Shown here one piece after another: positions 43,351-52,390 of a stretch of 64,000 bases of DNA. A model generated the notes under the pieces. That model worked only from the letters and a program-made list of their open reading frames with translations, was not told where the DNA came from and searched no databases. The position numbers and the translations under genes were made by a program. Origin of the DNA: Paenibacillus sp. UNC451MF (GTDB taxonomy: Bacteria > Bacillota > Bacilli > Paenibacillales > NBRC-103111); assembly GCF_000686845.1 (NCBI RefSeq), contig NZ_JMLS01000014.1:62001-126000 (forward strand), given 5' to 3'. Each line of letters opens with the position of its first letter. Position 1 is the first letter of the stretch.

Positions 43351-44253
43351 TTATTTCGTAGCATCCCAAATGTCCGATTCATCCACACCCAAAGCACGGG
43401 CAACCAATCTTCTTGTGTAAGCATGAGGCTTGTTTATTTTACCGTTGCGCAGCTTGGAAAGTGTCGTTTTGGAAATACCAGTCATTCGGCACAATTCTAA
43501 AAGGGAAATCTGCCGGTTCAGCATTAGCATTTGAAGCCTTACGGAAGGAGATACCGAAGGCAGCACATCGTTATGTACTTCCTGCAATATAAAAGCAAAG
43601 TGCCGGAATGTCCCGTCCGCTTTATAAAAAGGGCATGCAAGGGCTTTTCGTCTACGCCTCACATTTTTTACCAAGGTAGAAAATATAAACTCCGCGACTT
43701 TTCCTTCTTTGGCGCATTGCTTGAGCTTTTGACGAATCATCATAATATCTTCCGATGCTGCAAAATGAACAAGGGGGCGTTCCTCGAAATTCTCAACGGA
43801 TAATTCCGTTCCGGGAACATGCTGTGTTAACCGTTCCACCGTTAATTGCTCGCTGAGCAGTCCCGAACCGATCATATGCGGTAGACGCAGCTGTGATTCA
43901 ATCCATTTTCGTTCAGATATATCCCGTACAATACTGAGTAAAAGCGGTTCCGGCTTTCGGGGAATCAAGCTCATGTTCAGTTCGACGGAGACCGTAGTCC
44001 GATCTTTTCTTACTAGTACCGTTTCTGCCAGCACAGCTTTAAGCTTGTGTAGCTTCTCTTCTTTCTTGAGCATTTCGCGCTCATACTCCGGAGCATACAA
44101 TTCTCTTGGATGAAGATGAATTAATTCATATATGGAGTCGTACCCCAATAAGGCAAGGAACGATTCGTTAGCCGCAACCATTTGCGACGGCTTTCCCTCC
44201 TTCAGTCCGATAAGCACCATAGCATCCGCAGCATATTGAAAAATCTCGTTCAT
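43351..44253 (-). CDS. PAS-HTH transcriptional regulator, paralogue 2
   Basis: 300 residues from ATG 44253 after GGGGGGAGGG; the longer frame to 44379 has no site. PAS domain ([20 protein letters not shown]) closing in [12 protein letters not shown], a second sensor-like domain (about 150-230), and a C-terminal helix-turn-helix ([20 protein letters not shown], then [10 protein letters not shown]). It matches 28434-29336 in length, order and the SKLRNGK-x-x-KP motif. Likely first gene of an operon with the chemoreceptor; it may control receptor synthesis in response to an internal signal. Confidence 0.75.
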   Translation of the reverse strand: MNEIFQYAADAMVLIGLKEGKPSQMVAANESFLALLGYDSIYELIHLHPRELYAPEYEREMLKKEEKLHKLKAVLAETVLVRKDRTTVSVELNMSLIPRKPEPLLLSIVRDISERKWIESQLRLPHMIGSGLLSEQLTVERLTQHVPGTELSVENFEERPLVHFAASEDIMMIRQKLKQCAKEGKVAEFIFSTLVKNVRRRRKALACPFYKADGTFRHFAFILQEVHNDVLPSVSPSVRLQMLMLNRQISLLELCRMTGISKTTLSKLRNGKINKPHAYTRRLVARALGVDESDIWDATK

Positions 44254-44406
44254 AATTCGCCCTCCCCCCAGTTTATTATCTGTTGCCAACATTGTAACAA
44301 AGCCATAAAATAACAAGCCATTGTTAAATGGTACCAAATAGGAGAAGTAAAACGATGAACGGAATGAAGGATTATACAATCAGTATATGGGTTCATTTTG
44401 AAGCAG

Positions 44407-44420
44407 TACAAACGCTTTCA
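44407..44420. promoter_or_regulatory. cre-like site
   Basis: TACAAACGCTTTCA differs at two positions from a typical CcpA site (TGTAAACGCTTTCA). It is about 155 bp upstream of the PAS-HTH start. Could be chance. Confidence 0.35.
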
Positions 44421-44589
44421 GGATAATAACAGTACAGGCAAAGCTTATGTTTCCGAGTTCGATTTACTTATTTCGACATATTTCGCATAAAACTTTACCT
44501 AATTAAACTTTCAAGCTTATATTTTTCATTTCAGCTTCTTTTGTGGGAACTAATTCCTAGGGTGAATGGTCTTATTTATGAGGTGATAC

Positions 44590-44664
44590 ATGCAGGAGCG
44601 GCACTACTTGGAATTTTTGGCACCTGGATACGACAGAAATGCCGTACTGCACGATCTTGTGTAA
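44590..44664 (+). CDS. Possible 24-residue peptide or gene remnant
   Basis: ATG with GAGGTG five bases upstream, reading MQERHYLEFLAPGYDRNAVL then HDLV and a stop. The downstream RYGEDI in the same frame after the stop suggests a decayed longer gene. Weak support. Confidence 0.3.
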   Translation: MQERHYLEFLAPGYDRNAVLHDLV

Positions 44665-44712
44665 CGTTACGGGGAGGATATATAGAATTTCGCTTATAAT
44701 AAAGACAACACC

Positions 44713-44749
44713 AATCGGCCTAGTCATCCAATCAGATGCTAGGCCAAAT
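44713..44749 (-). terminator. Hairpin after the 78-residue protein gene
   Basis: GGCCTAG / CTAGGCC with an inner ATC/GAT pair, followed in the minus direction by a weak T-rich run (GTCTTTATT). Confidence 0.55.
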
Positions 44750-44783
44750 TCTGTCCAATCGTTCATGCAACCGTAGCGACGGT

Positions 44784-45020
44784 TTACGTCCACCCCCAGA
44801 AAAACCCGTCTCTATCCCAAGCCGCTCTTCCGCTATGAAGCTTTTTAAATATTTTTTTGACTTCTTTATCTATGGAACGATTTCCGTTTTCATTGACATA
44901 AATGAACGCTTCGCCAAAGTGCTTTGCTATGTGATCGACAGCCTCCTGCTGGTATAAGATACCGGCAAATCGCACCTCTTTCACCATCCATTCGGCAACT
45001 TCATACGCCGTATAACTCAT
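44784..45020 (-). CDS. Conserved small soluble protein
   Basis: 78 residues; GAGGGG precedes the ATG. Mixed alpha/beta sequence with YQQEAVDHIAKHFGEAFIYVNENGNRSIDKEVKKIFKKL, which I associate with a small widespread family of unknown function (possibly DUF6953, from memory). No catalytic motif seen. Single gene. Confidence 0.65.
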   Translation of the reverse strand: MSYTAYEVAEWMVKEVRFAGILYQQEAVDHIAKHFGEAFIYVNENGNRSIDKEVKKIFKKLHSGRAAWDRDGFFWGWT

Positions 45021-45107
45021 TTGGTATTCCCCTCGCTATAAAATGATGTGTTCCCCATTGTATCATAAGCCCCTTGGATTTACACGGCGACGCCCGCAAC
45101 TAAAATA

Positions 45108-45129
45108 ACCGGCCGCAATAGCGACCGGT
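45108..45129 (-). terminator. Terminator of helD
   Basis: ACCGGTCGC / GCGGCCGGT on the minus strand around a four-base loop (one mismatch), followed by TATTTTA. Confidence 0.8.
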
Positions 45130-45137
45130 CAAAGTAG

Positions 45138-47498
45138 TTACGCATGAAGGTTCTCCAGTACGTAAGTATCCTCAGGCTGGGTAGTGATGAATGGACTCAG
45201 CTCACCTAACACGTAAATATGAAGCAGGTGCATCGCTCGAGTACACGCGGTATAGAACAGCTTGCGTTCGTTCTCACGCGAGTATTGCTTCTTCGAGCCG
45301 TCATAGATAAGGACGGCATCGAACTCAACGCCCTTGGCCAAATAAGCCGGAAGCACAAGGATGCCCTTGGCGAACTCTGGCGTATGCTTCGTTATAAGCT
45401 GCAGCGGCAGTCGTCCCTGCAGGGCATCATAAGCTTCCGCACTCTCCTCTGCCGTCTTGCAAATGATGGCGATCGAATCGAAGCCCTCTGCTCGCAGCGC
45501 TTCAATATCGGCTGTGATTTTATCGTGCATACAATTTCGGTCTGCCGCCTCAAACACCTGCGGCTTATCGCCGCCGCGGTTGAACGGGATGATCTCTTCG
45601 CCTCCCGGTACCATACCTCGGGAAAACTCGACGATTTCCCGAGTGGACCGGTAGCTGCGAGTCAGTCGGATCAGCTCCGTCTGATCCGGACCATACAGCG
45701 CTGTAATAGGATCAAGCTCGCCGAGCGCTGAGGAATGAGCGTAGATCGCCTGATTCATATCGCCTAACGCCGTCATACGAGAGCGAGGAAACAGACGTTT
45801 CAGAAATTCAAGCTGAAACGGAGAATAGTCTTGAGCTTCGTCCACGATCACGTGACGAACCGAAGTGTTCGTCTGGAAGCCCAGCATCTGCTCATTCAAA
45901 TACAAGAGCGGCGTCGCATCCTCATAAGCGATGTCTCCCAGTTCCATTCGCGATACCGTCTGCTTGCATATATCCGGCCACAGCTCCGGTTTGCCAACCT
46001 CCTTCGCAGCGCGAGAGAACAGTCCTTCATCCTCGAACAGCTGGCGGTAGACAGCTGTTACATGAACGAAGCGAAGCCGCTTAATCCGGCTTCGAACGGG
46101 TTTCAGCTGCTCCTGAACAACCATGCGGGCAAGCAGATCTTTCTCCACGTCGTAATCATCGAACGTGATCGGCAGATCTTGTTGCTTGCGGCGCATCTGG
46201 GTGTAGGCGCGCTGGTAATCTTCGGGCTCAAGCAGATTGATCCGCTCCTCTACCCACTCCTCCTGCCGTTCCTTCTTCTCGAACTCTCTCACTTCGCCGA
46301 GCAACCAATCTCTAAGTAAGACGAGTCGATTCGGCAGTCGGATGGATCGGTCGAACTCATAGAACCGTTCTTTAATACGTTCTGCGGAGATGATGGCCTT
46401 GCCTTGGAACTTTACAGGCTTAAAGACCATCCCTTCTTGTTCCAGGACTTCTTTATAACGGGATATGACCGTCAAAAAATCAACGGAGGACTTGTAACGA
46501 ATCCCATCTATTCTCGCCTCATATCCTGGATCGGATGCCGATGAAAGAACATACTCAAGCTGTGCGAACGGATCCTCAAGGTTATAATATTTGCCAAGAC
46601 GATGCTCCAAATATTGCTGGAACGTCGTTTGCTGCATGTTCTCTTCTCCCAGCTCAGGAAGCACTGTAGAAACGTAGCTGTTAAACATCGGGTTCGGAGA
46701 GAACAACACCATTTGGTCCGCTTGCAGCGTCTCCCGATGCTTATACAGCAAATAGGCTACCCGCTGCAGCGCGGCGGATGTTTTACCGCTACCCGCTGCC
46801 CCTTGCACGATCAGCATCCGGCTGCGGTCGTTACGGATGATTCGATTCTGCTCCTTCTGAATCGTCGCAACGATGCTTTTCATCTGAGCATCAGAGCTGC
46901 GGCTCAGCACCTGCTTCAGCAGCTCGTCACCGATCGTGACGCCTGTATCGAACATGAGCTGGATTTGCCCGTCGCGAATGACATATTGGCGCTTTAGCTC
47001 CATCGTCCCTGTCACTTCTCCACCTGGCGTCTCATACGAGGCGGGACCCGGCGGATAATCATAGTACAAGCTCGACACCGGAGCGCGCCAATCATACACA
47101 AGAAACGTATTGTCATCCTCATCGGAAAAAGAAGCGATACCCAAATAAATCTTATCCGCTCCACTTGTACCATCCTCTTTAAAATCGATCCGCCCAAAAT
47201 AAGGCGTCTTGATTAAACGGGTCAGCTTGCCGAGAGCGACTGAAGCCTGACGATGCCTGCGTTCCCGGTCATTGAGTATTTCAACCTGCTGCTTCAAGCT
47301 GAAGTAGGTTTCCGTCAAATCCTCCATGGTACTTAAGTTAACCGTCACTTCATCCCAAAAATGCTTGCGGATATCGACAACATCGGTCTTAACATCGCCG
47401 ACCTCCACCGCCAGCCGTTCAATTCTCTTTCCTATCTTGCTCGTAACTGAATCCACTCGCTGCTGCTCTTCGCGCCAATCGATTTCTGACATACTCAA
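45138..47498 (-). CDS. helD: HelD-type RNA polymerase recycling ATPase
   Basis: 786 residues from a TTG eight bases after AGAGG; ATG 47492 two codons later is an alternative. The N-terminal coiled-coil arm (1-110) that enters the polymerase secondary channel is present (RHRQASVALGKLTRLIKTPYFGRIDF follows it). Walker A is VQGAAGSGKTSAALQRVAYLLY, Walker B HVIVDEAQDYSP, and a UvrD-like C-terminal half has RLTRSYRST and later motifs. HelD frees stalled RNA polymerase from DNA; relatives protect against rifamycins. Divergent from the RNA candidate at 47580. Confidence 0.92.
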   Translation of the reverse strand: MSMSEIDWREEQQRVDSVTSKIGKRIERLAVEVGDVKTDVVDIRKHFWDEVTVNLSTMEDLTETYFSLKQQVEILNDRERRHRQASVALGKLTRLIKTPYFGRIDFKEDGTSGADKIYLGIASFSDEDDNTFLVYDWRAPVSSLYYDYPPGPASYETPGGEVTGTMELKRQYVIRDGQIQLMFDTGVTIGDELLKQVLSRSSDAQMKSIVATIQKEQNRIIRNDRSRMLIVQGAAGSGKTSAALQRVAYLLYKHRETLQADQMVLFSPNPMFNSYVSTVLPELGEENMQQTTFQQYLEHRLGKYYNLEDPFAQLEYVLSSASDPGYEARIDGIRYKSSVDFLTVISRYKEVLEQEGMVFKPVKFQGKAIISAERIKERFYEFDRSIRLPNRLVLLRDWLLGEVREFEKKERQEEWVEERINLLEPEDYQRAYTQMRRKQQDLPITFDDYDVEKDLLARMVVQEQLKPVRSRIKRLRFVHVTAVYRQLFEDEGLFSRAAKEVGKPELWPDICKQTVSRMELGDIAYEDATPLLYLNEQMLGFQTNTSVRHVIVDEAQDYSPFQLEFLKRLFPRSRMTALGDMNQAIYAHSSALGELDPITALYGPDQTELIRLTRSYRSTREIVEFSRGMVPGGEEIIPFNRGGDKPQVFEAADRNCMHDKITADIEALRAEGFDSIAIICKTAEESAEAYDALQGRLPLQLITKHTPEFAKGILVLPAYLAKGVEFDAVLIYDGSKKQYSRENERKLFYTACTRAMHLLHIYVLGELSPFITTQPEDTYVLENLHA

Positions 47499-47544
47499 AA
47501 AAATCGCCTCTTTTCGAATGGAATGTAAGCAAAAATTTTCATGT

Positions 47545-47573
47545 TTGACATTGCTTGAACAGGATGCTATAAT
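47545..47573 (+). promoter_or_regulatory. Consensus sigma-A promoter of an orphan transcript
   Basis: TTGACA (47545-47550), 17-bp spacer, TATAAT (47568-47573): both hexamers exact. It points away from helD toward a region with no plus-strand gene. Confidence 0.8.
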
Positions 47574-47579
47574 GATATT

Positions 47580-47708
47580 AAGAAATGTTAACATGCATTA
47601 TTTTTATTTCATCGTTTGAAAACAACCGATTTCCATTGTAGCACTTCTCCTTTTTGAAATCAATATCAGACAAGCCTAACATAACGTCGGAAGACGTTTT
47701 TTTTATTT
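47580..47708 (+). ncRNA. Candidate small RNA
   Basis: Predicted transcript from the promoter at 47545 to an intrinsic terminator AACGTC-ggaa-GACGTT (47683-47698) plus a T-run. About 125 nt. The only reading frame with ATG is eight codons (MHYFYFIV) without a good ribosome site. The middle has an unpaired C/U-rich segment (ACTTCTCCTTTTTG near 47643-47656), complementary to ribosome sites such as the one at 15949-15960. Confidence 0.6.
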
Positions 47709-47727
47709 CAGTTGCCTATTTATGCAA

Positions 47728-47776
47728 AAAACCGTTATGTTCATTCCCGTGATAGGGAACAATGCATAACGGTTTA
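47728..47776 (-). terminator. Terminator of the polysaccharide locus
   Basis: AAACCGTTATG / CATAACGGTTT with a partly paired loop, T-rich at its end on the minus strand. It follows the GH95-like gene by about 60 bp. Confidence 0.85.
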
Positions 47777-47834
47777 TTTACTTTAATAAGAGCCGGGAAG
47801 CTTAACTTCACCGCCCTTAACACTCCACTGGCAT

Positions 47835-50063
47835 TTAATCCTGAAAAGGTATACCGTATCGGCGCCATGGCTTATGTGCACCGAAATAATTGCACAGGCT
47901 CCGCACTGCTTGTACTGGAGCAATGGTGAAAGCCTCTGGGTGCTCGCCTTCGTACAGCACCACTTCCTCATCCCGCTTCAGCTCCAGCTCGATAAGCCCG
48001 CTGCCCAGCCGTTTCATTGGCACATCATGTTCCCCGCTGACTCGTACATTTGCCGTATCCGACCAATCCGTTTGCAGCCTGCATGGCTCTCCCGCCAAGC
48101 TTTTCACACGGATGAAGGCCGTCTTGCCCGCTTTTCGCTGAGCGCTGATGAGAAATGCCCCTTCCGCTCGTAGATTGTGGAAGCTGACGTCTTCCCACAC
48201 TGCCGGTAAGGCAGGGAATACGCGGATTTTGTCTCCCCAGCTTTGCAGCAGAAGATCATGAATCGACTCTGCGCAAGCCAGTGGAGATTCCATAACCGGT
48301 CCTGCTTCCCTGTACATCGTATTCGGCTTAATCAAGTGCATGAAGCTGTGGATGTACTGAAGCGCCTCATCGCCCTCTCCTATCGCCGCCGCGATAGACG
48401 CAGCTCCTGTGAACGTGAAGCCCCGCATATCTCCTTCCATCCCGGTCCAGTAGCGAAGCGACTTATGAATCAGCTTCCGCTCCTCTTCCTGCTCCCCCGT
48501 CATTTGATGCAGCGGGAACGCCGCCAGTAAATGACTGAAGTGTCGATGGCCAAATTCGATCGGAGCATTATGCCCAAGCATAAGCCCATTCTCATCCACT
48601 GGATATGGAGTCAAGTTGTCCAGCACATACGTCCAACGCTCTGCAGCCGAATCATCGAGCTGAAGTCTGTCGTTAATGCTGAGCAGCGTTTCGCAGCCCC
48701 AACGAATCAAGGACAGATCGTAATGACAGTCGGGAACGGTCATTTTCTTGAAGGAGCCATATTCCGGTGACACGGTCGGCGGCAGGTGCAGCTTGCCGTC
48801 TTCGCCTTGCTCCAAAATGTGAATGAAATACTGCACACCGCGTTTTAACAATGGCAGCAAGCCATTTCTCAGCATCGACTCATCCATCGAATGGCGGTAT
48901 TGACGCCAATAATTATGGCAAATCCAAAGCAGGTTGCCCGTCTCGTCCACAACCTTGCTCTTCAAATCATAGCTGCAGCTGCGGCCTAATCCTGCAGAAT
49001 CATGCTGATACTCTTCAGGCACATTCGCGACGAGATTATCGAAATTCGCATCCAGCGCTCGAATCAGCGACTCCCCGATTTCCAATCGGTTGGACGTATA
49101 AACCGGCGAATAGCTCATTTGAACGTTCATATTGAACCATACGCCCGGCCACGGTGTAGGCGTCATCCAAGGCCCTTGATTGTCGATGATCAAATGCTCC
49201 TTGCGTGTTGCCGAAGCCAGCTTATACATTTGAATCCAATAAAAGCCTTCCAGCAAAGTATCCGGAATGGAAATAAAGCTTTGAGGGTAATACGCGTGCC
49301 ACCAGCCTCGGTGTGCCTGCACCTCCTGCTCCAAATCAGCCTGGGCCGTTTCGCGCACTAGAGCAATCGCGTCCTTTTGGACCTCTTCGCTTACCCCATT
49401 CTGAATCGTTAAATAGCAAATCCGATGATCCTCTGCCGTCTCCAGCTCCTGCCAAGCCGTAGTACAGCCATCTCCTAACGGATATTGCTGGACTCCCACA
49501 GTCACCTCTTGCTCTGTGTACCGGCTTACTTTGATTTCCGGAATATATTGGTTCAGATTTGGCCCGTCTGCATTCTTCAGCACATGGGATACCTCAGGCT
49601 CGGCATACCACTGCAGCTTAGCTCCGCGTTCCCCTTCTGTTGTCTCAAGTTCAATCACCATGATCATTTTCTCACTGTGGATGAAAGCTCTTAGTCCGAT
49701 CTCACCTACAGTAGTTACAACTCTTGCTTTAATCTCAGCATTCCACAGATCGACCTTGATCTCCGTCGGCTGGTATACCCACCCTACACATTCGAGTTCT
49801 ATCTCCCCGATTGGAATTCTAGGACTATACCCGCTCTTACGGGCCGCTGTTACATCTGTGCGGCCAAGCACGAACCGCAGTACATTTCTCTTATCCCTAT
49901 GCTCCTCACCGAACATCATGGCTCCCATTAAGCCATTGCCGATGAATGCGCCTTCATTCCATGTCATCGGACGCGTGGTCCATTTCATGTCGTGTCGGGA
50001 TAAAAACTCGCTCCAATCAAGGTTTACCTCCAGCCGGTTCGACTTCTCCTCTTCCACCCTCAT
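47835..50063 (-). CDS. GH95-like glycoside hydrolase
   Basis: 742 residues, no signal peptide, so cytoplasmic. N-terminal beta-domain with GAFIGNGLMGAMMFGEE near residues 37-53, then an (alpha/alpha)6-barrel-like region with HNYWRQYRHSMDESMLRNGLLPLLKR and LPPTVSPEYGSF. These are the landmarks of GH95 (alpha-L-fucosidase or L-galactosidase), but the usual NEDTLWSG segment is changed, so it may be a separate branch. AGGAGGAG precedes the ATG; 12 bp after the second lipoprotein gene. Last gene of the locus. Exact substrate uncertain. Confidence 0.7.
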   Translation of the reverse strand: MRVEEEKSNRLEVNLDWSEFLSRHDMKWTTRPMTWNEGAFIGNGLMGAMMFGEEHRDKRNVLRFVLGRTDVTAARKSGYSPRIPIGEIELECVGWVYQPTEIKVDLWNAEIKARVVTTVGEIGLRAFIHSEKMIMVIELETTEGERGAKLQWYAEPEVSHVLKNADGPNLNQYIPEIKVSRYTEQEVTVGVQQYPLGDGCTTAWQELETAEDHRICYLTIQNGVSEEVQKDAIALVRETAQADLEQEVQAHRGWWHAYYPQSFISIPDTLLEGFYWIQMYKLASATRKEHLIIDNQGPWMTPTPWPGVWFNMNVQMSYSPVYTSNRLEIGESLIRALDANFDNLVANVPEEYQHDSAGLGRSCSYDLKSKVVDETGNLLWICHNYWRQYRHSMDESMLRNGLLPLLKRGVQYFIHILEQGEDGKLHLPPTVSPEYGSFKKMTVPDCHYDLSLIRWGCETLLSINDRLQLDDSAAERWTYVLDNLTPYPVDENGLMLGHNAPIEFGHRHFSHLLAAFPLHQMTGEQEEERKLIHKSLRYWTGMEGDMRGFTFTGAASIAAAIGEGDEALQYIHSFMHLIKPNTMYREAGPVMESPLACAESIHDLLLQSWGDKIRVFPALPAVWEDVSFHNLRAEGAFLISAQRKAGKTAFIRVKSLAGEPCRLQTDWSDTANVRVSGEHDVPMKRLGSGLIELELKRDEEVVLYEGEHPEAFTIAPVQAVRSLCNYFGAHKPWRRYGIPFQD

Positions 50064-50075
50064 ACGGTACTCCTC

Positions 50076-51374
50076 CTAATTAGCGCTGTTCTTCTTAATA
50101 GACTGCTCCGCTGCCTCTTTAGCCGTGCGGAGTAATGTATTGATATCTGTATTGCCTGTCGTTAAAGCATCAAAGGCTTTATCGATTTCTTTGGAAACGA
50201 ACGTATCGTTCTCATTGATTTGACGCATCGGAGCTGCCTTCAGTTTAAATATAGCCGAGGTGTTCTTTCCTTTCAATATGTTCACTTTCTCACCGAACAC
50301 CTTTTGCAGCTCCGGATCCTGAATTGCAGGCAGCTTGCCGTTCTTGCTGAGCTCTGTCTGCGTCTCCTTGGAGGTCAGCTGCATCAGCACCTGAAACGCA
50401 GCCTCTTTATGCTTGCTGGTCGATGAAATCGCAATATTGTGCGAGTCAATTCCATGACCGACATCTGGTTTATCCTTCATAACAGGGAAGGTGGCCATAT
50501 CCCAATTCATCGGCTTGCCTTCGCGTTCCAATTGCTCGAGATTTTGCGTATTGTCGTAAGTTACATAGGTTGCCAGCGTTCTTTCTTTCATGAAAAGATC
50601 GCGATAATTTTTCATAAATTGATTGCCTGGAATCGAATAAAAGTCCAGCATCATCCTAAAAGCCTTAACCCACCCGTCGGAAGTCACCGCCACCTGCTTG
50701 GTAGAAGGATCGATATAATCGAGCGACATCGGTGCCCCGCCTTTCAGCGCATAAGGATTGACACCTGAATACTGCACACCGTCCACGACTCTTGTCAGCT
50801 TGCGGCTTAAATCCAGATACTCATCCCAGGTCATCCCGTCCTTTGGATAAGGGATGCCGAATTTATCGAAAATATCCTTATTGTAATACGTTACTGCATA
50901 ATTAGCGGAAAAAGGAAGCGCATACAGTTTATCGCCACTGCCGCCTGCCTTGCGAATAGCATCCAATGCTTCCTTATTGAAGGAGTCTAATGCAAAGTTA
51001 TTTTTCTTCGCTAGAGCATTCAGGTCCTCGACAACCTCCAGTTTACGCATATCGGTAACATAAGGCGTACTGAGGAAGATGAGATCCGGCACATTGTCGG
51101 CTGCAATTAAATCTTCTATAGACGAACCTTTAGCGTTATTGATGATTTCAATCGTAATATTCGGATACTTTTTCTGTACAGGCTCTATGATGTATTTTTT
51201 TATGCTGTCCTCCGGATAAGCAATACGCATGAACAGCTTCAACGTAACCGGTTCATTGCTGACTGCGGCTTTGCCTGTACTCTCTTCTTTAGGTGATGAG
51301 CTTCCTCCTGCACTGCAGCCCGCCATCAGGACAAGCACCATAGCTGCAATCCATACTCTGGATTGATTCAACAT
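50076..51374 (-). CDS. Solute-binding lipoprotein, family 1
   Basis: 432 residues. Signal peptide with lipobox LMAGC (Cys20), then a Gly/Ser-rich linker. Two-lobed family 1 binding protein with GDKLYALPFSANYAVTYYNKDIFDKFGIPYP. It is shorter than and distinct from the LplA-type lipoprotein of the same locus, so the importer may use two receptors. GGAGGGG precedes the ATG. Lies between the permease pair and the GH95-like gene. Confidence 0.88.
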   Translation of the reverse strand: MLNQSRVWIAAMVLVLMAGCSAGGSSSPKEESTGKAAVSNEPVTLKLFMRIAYPEDSIKKYIIEPVQKKYPNITIEIINNAKGSSIEDLIAADNVPDLIFLSTPYVTDMRKLEVVEDLNALAKKNNFALDSFNKEALDAIRKAGGSGDKLYALPFSANYAVTYYNKDIFDKFGIPYPKDGMTWDEYLDLSRKLTRVVDGVQYSGVNPYALKGGAPMSLDYIDPSTKQVAVTSDGWVKAFRMMLDFYSIPGNQFMKNYRDLFMKERTLATYVTYDNTQNLEQLEREGKPMNWDMATFPVMKDKPDVGHGIDSHNIAISSTSKHKEAAFQVLMQLTSKETQTELSKNGKLPAIQDPELQKVFGEKVNILKGKNTSAIFKLKAAPMRQINENDTFVSKEIDKAFDALTTGNTDINTLLRTAKEAAEQSIKKNSAN

Positions 51375-51493
51375 CTACAAGCCCCTCCATCTATAAATTC
51401 TGTATCCGCTTCGCCTCTCAAATGTGAAGCAAGCCCCCTTGATAAAGAAGACTTGCCTCGACCATAAATCCTATTACTTTCCATCTAAACAGC

Positions 51494-52381
51494 TTAACCT
51501 TTAATGGCTCCAACCAATGCGCCTTTCACGAAATATTTTTGCAGGAAAGGATACACCAGCAGGATAGGGATCGTTGCTACGACGATCGTCGCATGCTTCA
51601 GCGTCTCCGATAGCATCGCAATATCGTTTGCACTCGATCCCGTCGCCATATTGCTCGCTTCATTTTGCAGCAAAATCTCTCTTAGAATCAGCTGCAACGG
51701 ATATAATGAACGGTCTCTCAAGAAAATCATCGCATTAAACCAAGAGTTCCAGTGGCTTACTCCGTAGTACAACAGCATCACGGCAATAACCGGCATCGAT
51801 AGAGGCAGAATGATCCGGAATAAGATGACGAATTCGTTCGCTCCGTCCATTTTGGCCGACTCCTCCAAGCTATCCGGGATAGCTTCAAAGGAGGTTTTCA
51901 TAATGATTAGATTGAAGGTGCTGATCGCTTGCGGAATAATCAAGGACCATAACGTATTCGTAATGCCCAATCCCTTAACCGTTAAATAGAATGGGATGAG
52001 TCCACCATTAAAAAACATTGTAAACACGATAAATAACATGATCGGCTTGCGGAACTTCAAACATTTGCGCGACAGTGCATAAGCCCCTAGTGAAGTGAAA
52101 AAGATGTTAAAGGCCAAGCCGACAATGACAACGAACAACGTGTTCCCATAGCCTTTTAGAATCATTGGGTTATCAAATACCATCTTATAGGCATCCAAAT
52201 TAAACCCAAGCGGTTTCAGCAGAAATCCTCTGTGGGCCATATATTCGCCAGGGTCGCTTAACGAAGCGAAAATGACGTAGATTAACGGATAAATCGTTGC
52301 TATCATCAACAAGGTAAGGAAAGCAGCGTTACTCCACTCAAAGGCGATCTCACCTAACTTTTTTCGATATGGCATATTCAA
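51494..52381 (-). CDS. Carbohydrate ABC importer permease (LplC type)
   Basis: 295 residues, six helices. EAA motif LEESAKMDGANEFVILFRIIL near residue 180; ends YPFLQKYFVKGALVGAIKG like the permease at 2439-3320, to which it is clearly related. Nine bases separate it from the partner permease. Depends on an unlinked ATPase. Confidence 0.92.
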   Translation of the reverse strand: MNMPYRKKLGEIAFEWSNAAFLTLLMIATIYPLIYVIFASLSDPGEYMAHRGFLLKPLGFNLDAYKMVFDNPMILKGYGNTLFVVIVGLAFNIFFTSLGAYALSRKCLKFRKPIMLFIVFTMFFNGGLIPFYLTVKGLGITNTLWSLIIPQAISTFNLIIMKTSFEAIPDSLEESAKMDGANEFVILFRIILPLSMPVIAVMLLYYGVSHWNSWFNAMIFLRDRSLYPLQLILREILLQNEASNMATGSSANDIAMLSETLKHATIVVATIPILLVYPFLQKYFVKGALVGAIKG

Positions 52382-52390
52382 GCCCTCCCC

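Larger units (their letters stand above)
44254..44783. other. 530-bp intergenic region
   Basis: Contains the promoter region of the PAS-HTH/chemoreceptor operon, a cre-like site (44407-44420), a possible 24-residue reading frame (44590-44664) and a hairpin (44713-44749). A 73-residue minus-strand frame at 44572-44793 spans the hairpin and looks non-coding. Otherwise AT-rich. Confidence 0.6.

Noticed and set aside
17323-44506. Shared TTTACCTAATTAA at the SMR operon promoter and upstream of the second PAS-HTH gene
   Set aside because: AT-rich 13-mer; chance matches of this length are expected.
44572-44793. 73-codon minus-strand frame
   Set aside because: It crosses the likely terminator hairpin, overlaps the end of the 78-residue gene and lacks a ribosome site.
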